A stretch of 9,597 bases of DNA from the NCBI GenBank assembly GCA_012512355.1, contig JAAZEI010000262.1, forward strand, positions 1 through 9,597, given 5' to 3'. Origin of the DNA: Clostridiales bacterium (GTDB lineage: Bacteria > Bacillota > Clostridia > Christensenellales > Aristaeellaceae). Positions 7,888-9,597 of the stretch are shown here, piece by piece. Position 1 is the stretch's first letter. The number at the start of each line of letters is the position of its first letter. Made by a program: the position numbers and the translations under genes. The notes under the pieces were generated by a model that ran no database searches, was not told the DNA's origin, and was given only the letters and a program-made list of their open reading frames with translations.

Positions 7888-7910
7888 GTATACTGGCTGA
7901 GGGTATACTT
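7888..7910 (+). promoter_or_regulatory. Duplicated GTATACT elements upstream of the second transporter
   Basis: GTATACT occurs at 7888-7894 and again, as GTATACTT, at 7903-7910, 15 nt apart. TATACT is a good -10 hexamer, but no convincing -35 is seen for either copy. The sequence after the first copy (GGCTGAGGG) resembles that after the GTATACT upstream of the first transporter (TGCAGGG), which suggests that the control region was duplicated with the gene. A regulator-binding direct repeat is an alternative reading. Confidence 0.4.
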
Positions 7911-7960
7911 TGAATCTTTAAAAATTTAAGCGGTCTGACACAAGAAGGGGAGTAGGAAAG

Positions 7961-9136
7961 ATGCTATTTTTATCGCTCATCTATCTGACCTTTATTATGC
8001 TGGGGATTCCCGGTTCGCTTCTGGGTTCTTCCTGGCCCATGATGCACACAGCACTGGGTGTGCCTCTGAGCAGCGCGGGGCTGATCTCTATCATCACCAC
8101 TGGCGGAACCATTGTCTCAAGTCTGTTTTCGCACCGGGTGGTTCGCCGCTTTGGCACAGGCAAGGTCACGATGGTCAGTGTCCTGTTCATGGCCGCAGCG
8201 CTCCTTGGCGCCGCAATGTCTCCCTCCATCATTTGGCTTATGCTTTTTGCGATACCGCTGGGGCTTGGCGCAGGCACCATCGACGCGGGCCTCAATGTCT
8301 ATGTGGCCGAACACTATCAGGCCCGGCATATGAACTGGCTGCACTGTTTCTGGGGCGTTGGCGCCATGATAGGGCCCCTGCTGGTCTCGCGTCTGAGTGC
8401 CGGCGGTCATGGCTGGCAGACAAGTTATTTCACGGTCGCCTTTTTGCAGTTTGGTGTGGCTGCGATTCTATTCTTTACCCTGCCGGAATGGAGACGGCGC
8501 GAGAGCGCGCACCGGCTTGAGGACATCAGCCGGCCAACACAGCAGGCGCACAAAAGCGCTCTCTTGATCATCCATAACAAAAGCGCGCTGCTGGCTTTGC
8601 TCGCCTTTTTCTTGTTTACTGCCATCGAAGCCAGCATGATGCTGTGGGGCGCCAGCTATCTGGTGCAGGTGAAGCTAGTCAATGCGCAGACGGCTGCCGG
8701 CTGGGTCTCTCTGCTGTTTTTGGGCATCACCGCAGGCCGGCTGATCAGCGGCTTTGCCTCCATTAAGCTGAGCAATGAGAGGATTCTTCGCTTTGCCGGC
8801 ATCCTGATTCTGGTGGGCTTTGTCCTCCTGCTGCTGCCCCTATGGCATTGGCTGGCCATCACGGCCCTCATGCTGATAGGCTTTGGCCTGGCGCCGATCT
8901 TTCCGGTGATGATTCATGAAACCCCTCACAATTTTGGCAAAGAGGATGCCAAGGCCGCAATCGGCCTGCAGATGGCTTTTGCCTACACCGGCAGTACCTT
9001 CATGCCGCCGCTGCTTGGCTATTTGTATTCCGCGATTTCCTTTGTGTGGATGCCGCTGATTCTCTTGGTGTTCGCGGCGGGGATGTACGGCTGTATCCAT
9101 TTCCTGTTTAAACACCGGATGCCCGCCAAGGCCTAG
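7961..9136 (+). CDS. MFS transporter, FHS (fucose permease-like) family, copy 2
   Basis: A 391-residue membrane transporter, paralogous to the gene just upstream. A gapless hand alignment gives about 242 identities over 390 positions (62%). The most conserved stretches are around 111-135 (HYQARHMNWLHCFWG), 221-236, 251-260 (LLFLGITAGR), 309-315 and 331-342. The central loop (about 181-209) is almost unrelated, as in copy 1 only in length. The TM1 segment reads GIPGSLLGSSWP (15-26): Gly18 replaces the Asp18 of copy 1, while Asp108 and Glu223 are kept. AAGGGGAG (7945-7952) is 8 nt before the ATG. It follows copy 1 by 92 nt. A sugar or related solute is the likely substrate by family; the divergence suggests a different substrate or coupling. 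Confidence 0.85.
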   Translation: MLFLSLIYLTFIMLGIPGSLLGSSWPMMHTALGVPLSSAGLISIITTGGTIVSSLFSHRVVRRFGTGKVTMVSVLFMAAALLGAAMSPSIIWLMLFAIPLGLGAGTIDAGLNVYVAEHYQARHMNWLHCFWGVGAMIGPLLVSRLSAGGHGWQTSYFTVAFLQFGVAAILFFTLPEWRRRESAHRLEDISRPTQQAHKSALLIIHNKSALLALLAFFLFTAIEASMMLWGASYLVQVKLVNAQTAAGWVSLLFLGITAGRLISGFASIKLSNERILRFAGILILVGFVLLLLPLWHWLAITALMLIGFGLAPIFPVMIHETPHNFGKEDAKAAIGLQMAFAYTGSTFMPPLLGYLYSAISFVWMPLILLVFAAGMYGCIHFLFKHRMPAKA

Positions 9137-9179
9137 GCAAGAACTTTTTCAGGCATCCTGCCAATAAAGCGGACACCTA

Positions 9180-9207
9180 TTGACGCTGCCCGCTCACAAG
9201 ACATAAT
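9180..9207 (+). promoter_or_regulatory. Promoter of the gene at the right edge
   Basis: TTGACG (9180-9185) and CATAAT (9202-9207) each match 5 of 6 consensus bases and are separated by 16 nt. Transcription would start near 9214, giving a leader of about 128 nt before the TTG start codon at 9342. A second possible -10, TAAAAT (9246-9251), lacks a good -35. Confidence 0.5.
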
Positions 9208-9264
9208 CATAGCGTAAAAACACCGACCTCTTTTCGAACTGAGGATAAAATGATAGAGTGAGAG

Positions 9265-9325
9265 GATGATGTTATTTTTGGTGTGTATAAAAAGACTCTT
9301 TGCTAAAAGATGAGCCAACATCATC
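9265..9325 (+). promoter_or_regulatory. Long-range inverted repeat in the leader, next to the ribosome binding site
   Basis: GATGATGTT (9265-9273) is perfectly complementary to AACATCATC (9317-9325), with a 43-nt interval. The right arm ends 1 nt before the Shine-Dalgarno GGAGGT (9327-9332). Both arms lie in the predicted 5' leader, so stem formation could limit ribosome access to the TTG-initiated gene that follows. It does not match a riboswitch class I recognise. A chance pairing is possible. Confidence 0.4.
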
Positions 9326-9341
9326 TGGAGGTACAATTTTC

Positions 9342-9597
9342 TTGATTCATGCGGCAGACAAGTTGAAAACATGGGTGCGTAAACTGTTTGGCACAGAGGG
9401 CACAAGCCCCAAGAGGAGTGCGCACAAAAATCATAAAAAGCGACGGGTAAATGCACGGGCTGTCGTGCTGGTTCTGCTTGTTTTATATCTTTCCGCCGCA
9501 TTGTATCCGTATGTTACTGTTCCGGATTTCCCTGAACCTAAAGCTGGTATAGAGCACCTTTACTCAAGTGATCATTCAGATGACCGTGCAGGAATCC
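9342..9597 (+). CDS. N-terminus of a membrane-anchored or exported protein, TTG start, cut by the window edge
   Basis: A frame opens with TTG at 9342 and stays open for 85 codons to the window end. GGAGGT (9327-9332) precedes it with 9-nt spacing, which is what decides the start; no ATG is available in frame. The product begins with a basic cytoplasmic segment rich in Lys and Arg (about 1-38, including KNHKKRR at 29-35). A single hydrophobic helix follows at about 39-56 (AVVLVLLVLYLSAALYPYV), then a Pro- and Asp-rich stretch that should lie outside the cell (PDFPEPK at 61-67). The positive-inside layout indicates a signal anchor or a long signal peptide without an obvious cleavage site. I do not recognise the family, since the functional domain is beyond the window. 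It has its own promoter, so a role with the upstream transporters is not implied. Confidence 0.7.
   Translation, partial: MIHAADKLKTWVRKLFGTEGTSPKRSAHKNHKKRRVNARAVVLVLLVLYLSAALYPYVTVPDFPEPKAGIEHLYSSDHSDDRAGI

Noticed and set aside
9143..9164. Possible terminator after the second transporter
   Set aside because: Only 4-bp stems (GGCA/TGCC or CAGG/CCTG) can form, and no T run follows them.
9133..9501. Minus strand frame of 122 codons at the right edge
   Set aside because: No ribosome binding site precedes its ATG on the minus strand. It overlaps the + strand TTG-initiated frame, which has a good GGAGGT and a clear membrane helix.

Overview
The window reads like chromosomal DNA from an anaerobic, fibre-degrading member of the Bacillota (Clostridia-like). 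The basis is the class II xylose isomerase, Gram-positive-style purine-rich ribosome binding sites (AGGAGGT, GGAGGT), a TTG start codon and the sequence style of the GH3 enzyme. I cannot name a genus. All supported genes lie on the + strand.

Left part (1-4888): a compact pentose operon. It holds a 5'-truncated xylA (xylose isomerase), xylB (xylulokinase, 3 nt downstream) and a leaderless-secretion, cytoplasmic GH3 beta-xylosidase/beta-glucosidase (38 nt downstream). Together they form a complete intracellular route: xylo-oligosaccharide to xylose (GH3), xylose to xylulose (XylA), and xylulose to xylulose-5-phosphate (XylB). No transporter or regulator for the operon is in view. A strong bidirectional terminator-like hairpin (4946-5008) closes it.

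Middle (4889-5515): about 630 nt without a convincing gene. It has the terminator, then a hairpin-dense stretch in which the pentamer CAGTC/GACTG recurs seven times, then an AT-richer stretch, then a good sigma-A-type promoter whose spacer is filled by a perfect 13-bp palindrome. This promoter drives a divergent GpsA-family (glycerol-3-phosphate dehydrogenase-like) oxidoreductase (5516-6547).

Right part (6548-9136): two tandem paralogous major facilitator transporters of the FHS/fucose-permease type. They align without gaps over 390 residues at about 62% identity (hand count), each with GTATACT promoter-like elements upstream. The second copy has lost an aspartate in TM1 that the first retains. 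Their substrate is not shown; sugar uptake is an inference from family and neighbourhood.

Right edge (9137-9597): a promoter, a 5' leader with a long-range inverted repeat ending next to the Shine-Dalgarno, and the first 85 codons of a TTG-initiated membrane-anchored or exported protein of unknown function that runs off the window.

No phage, IS, CRISPR, tRNA or rRNA was seen. Most of the window is ordinary carbohydrate metabolism. The parts worth a second look are the intergenic hairpin cluster, the altered GpsA signature, the diverged transporter pair and the leader of the last gene.
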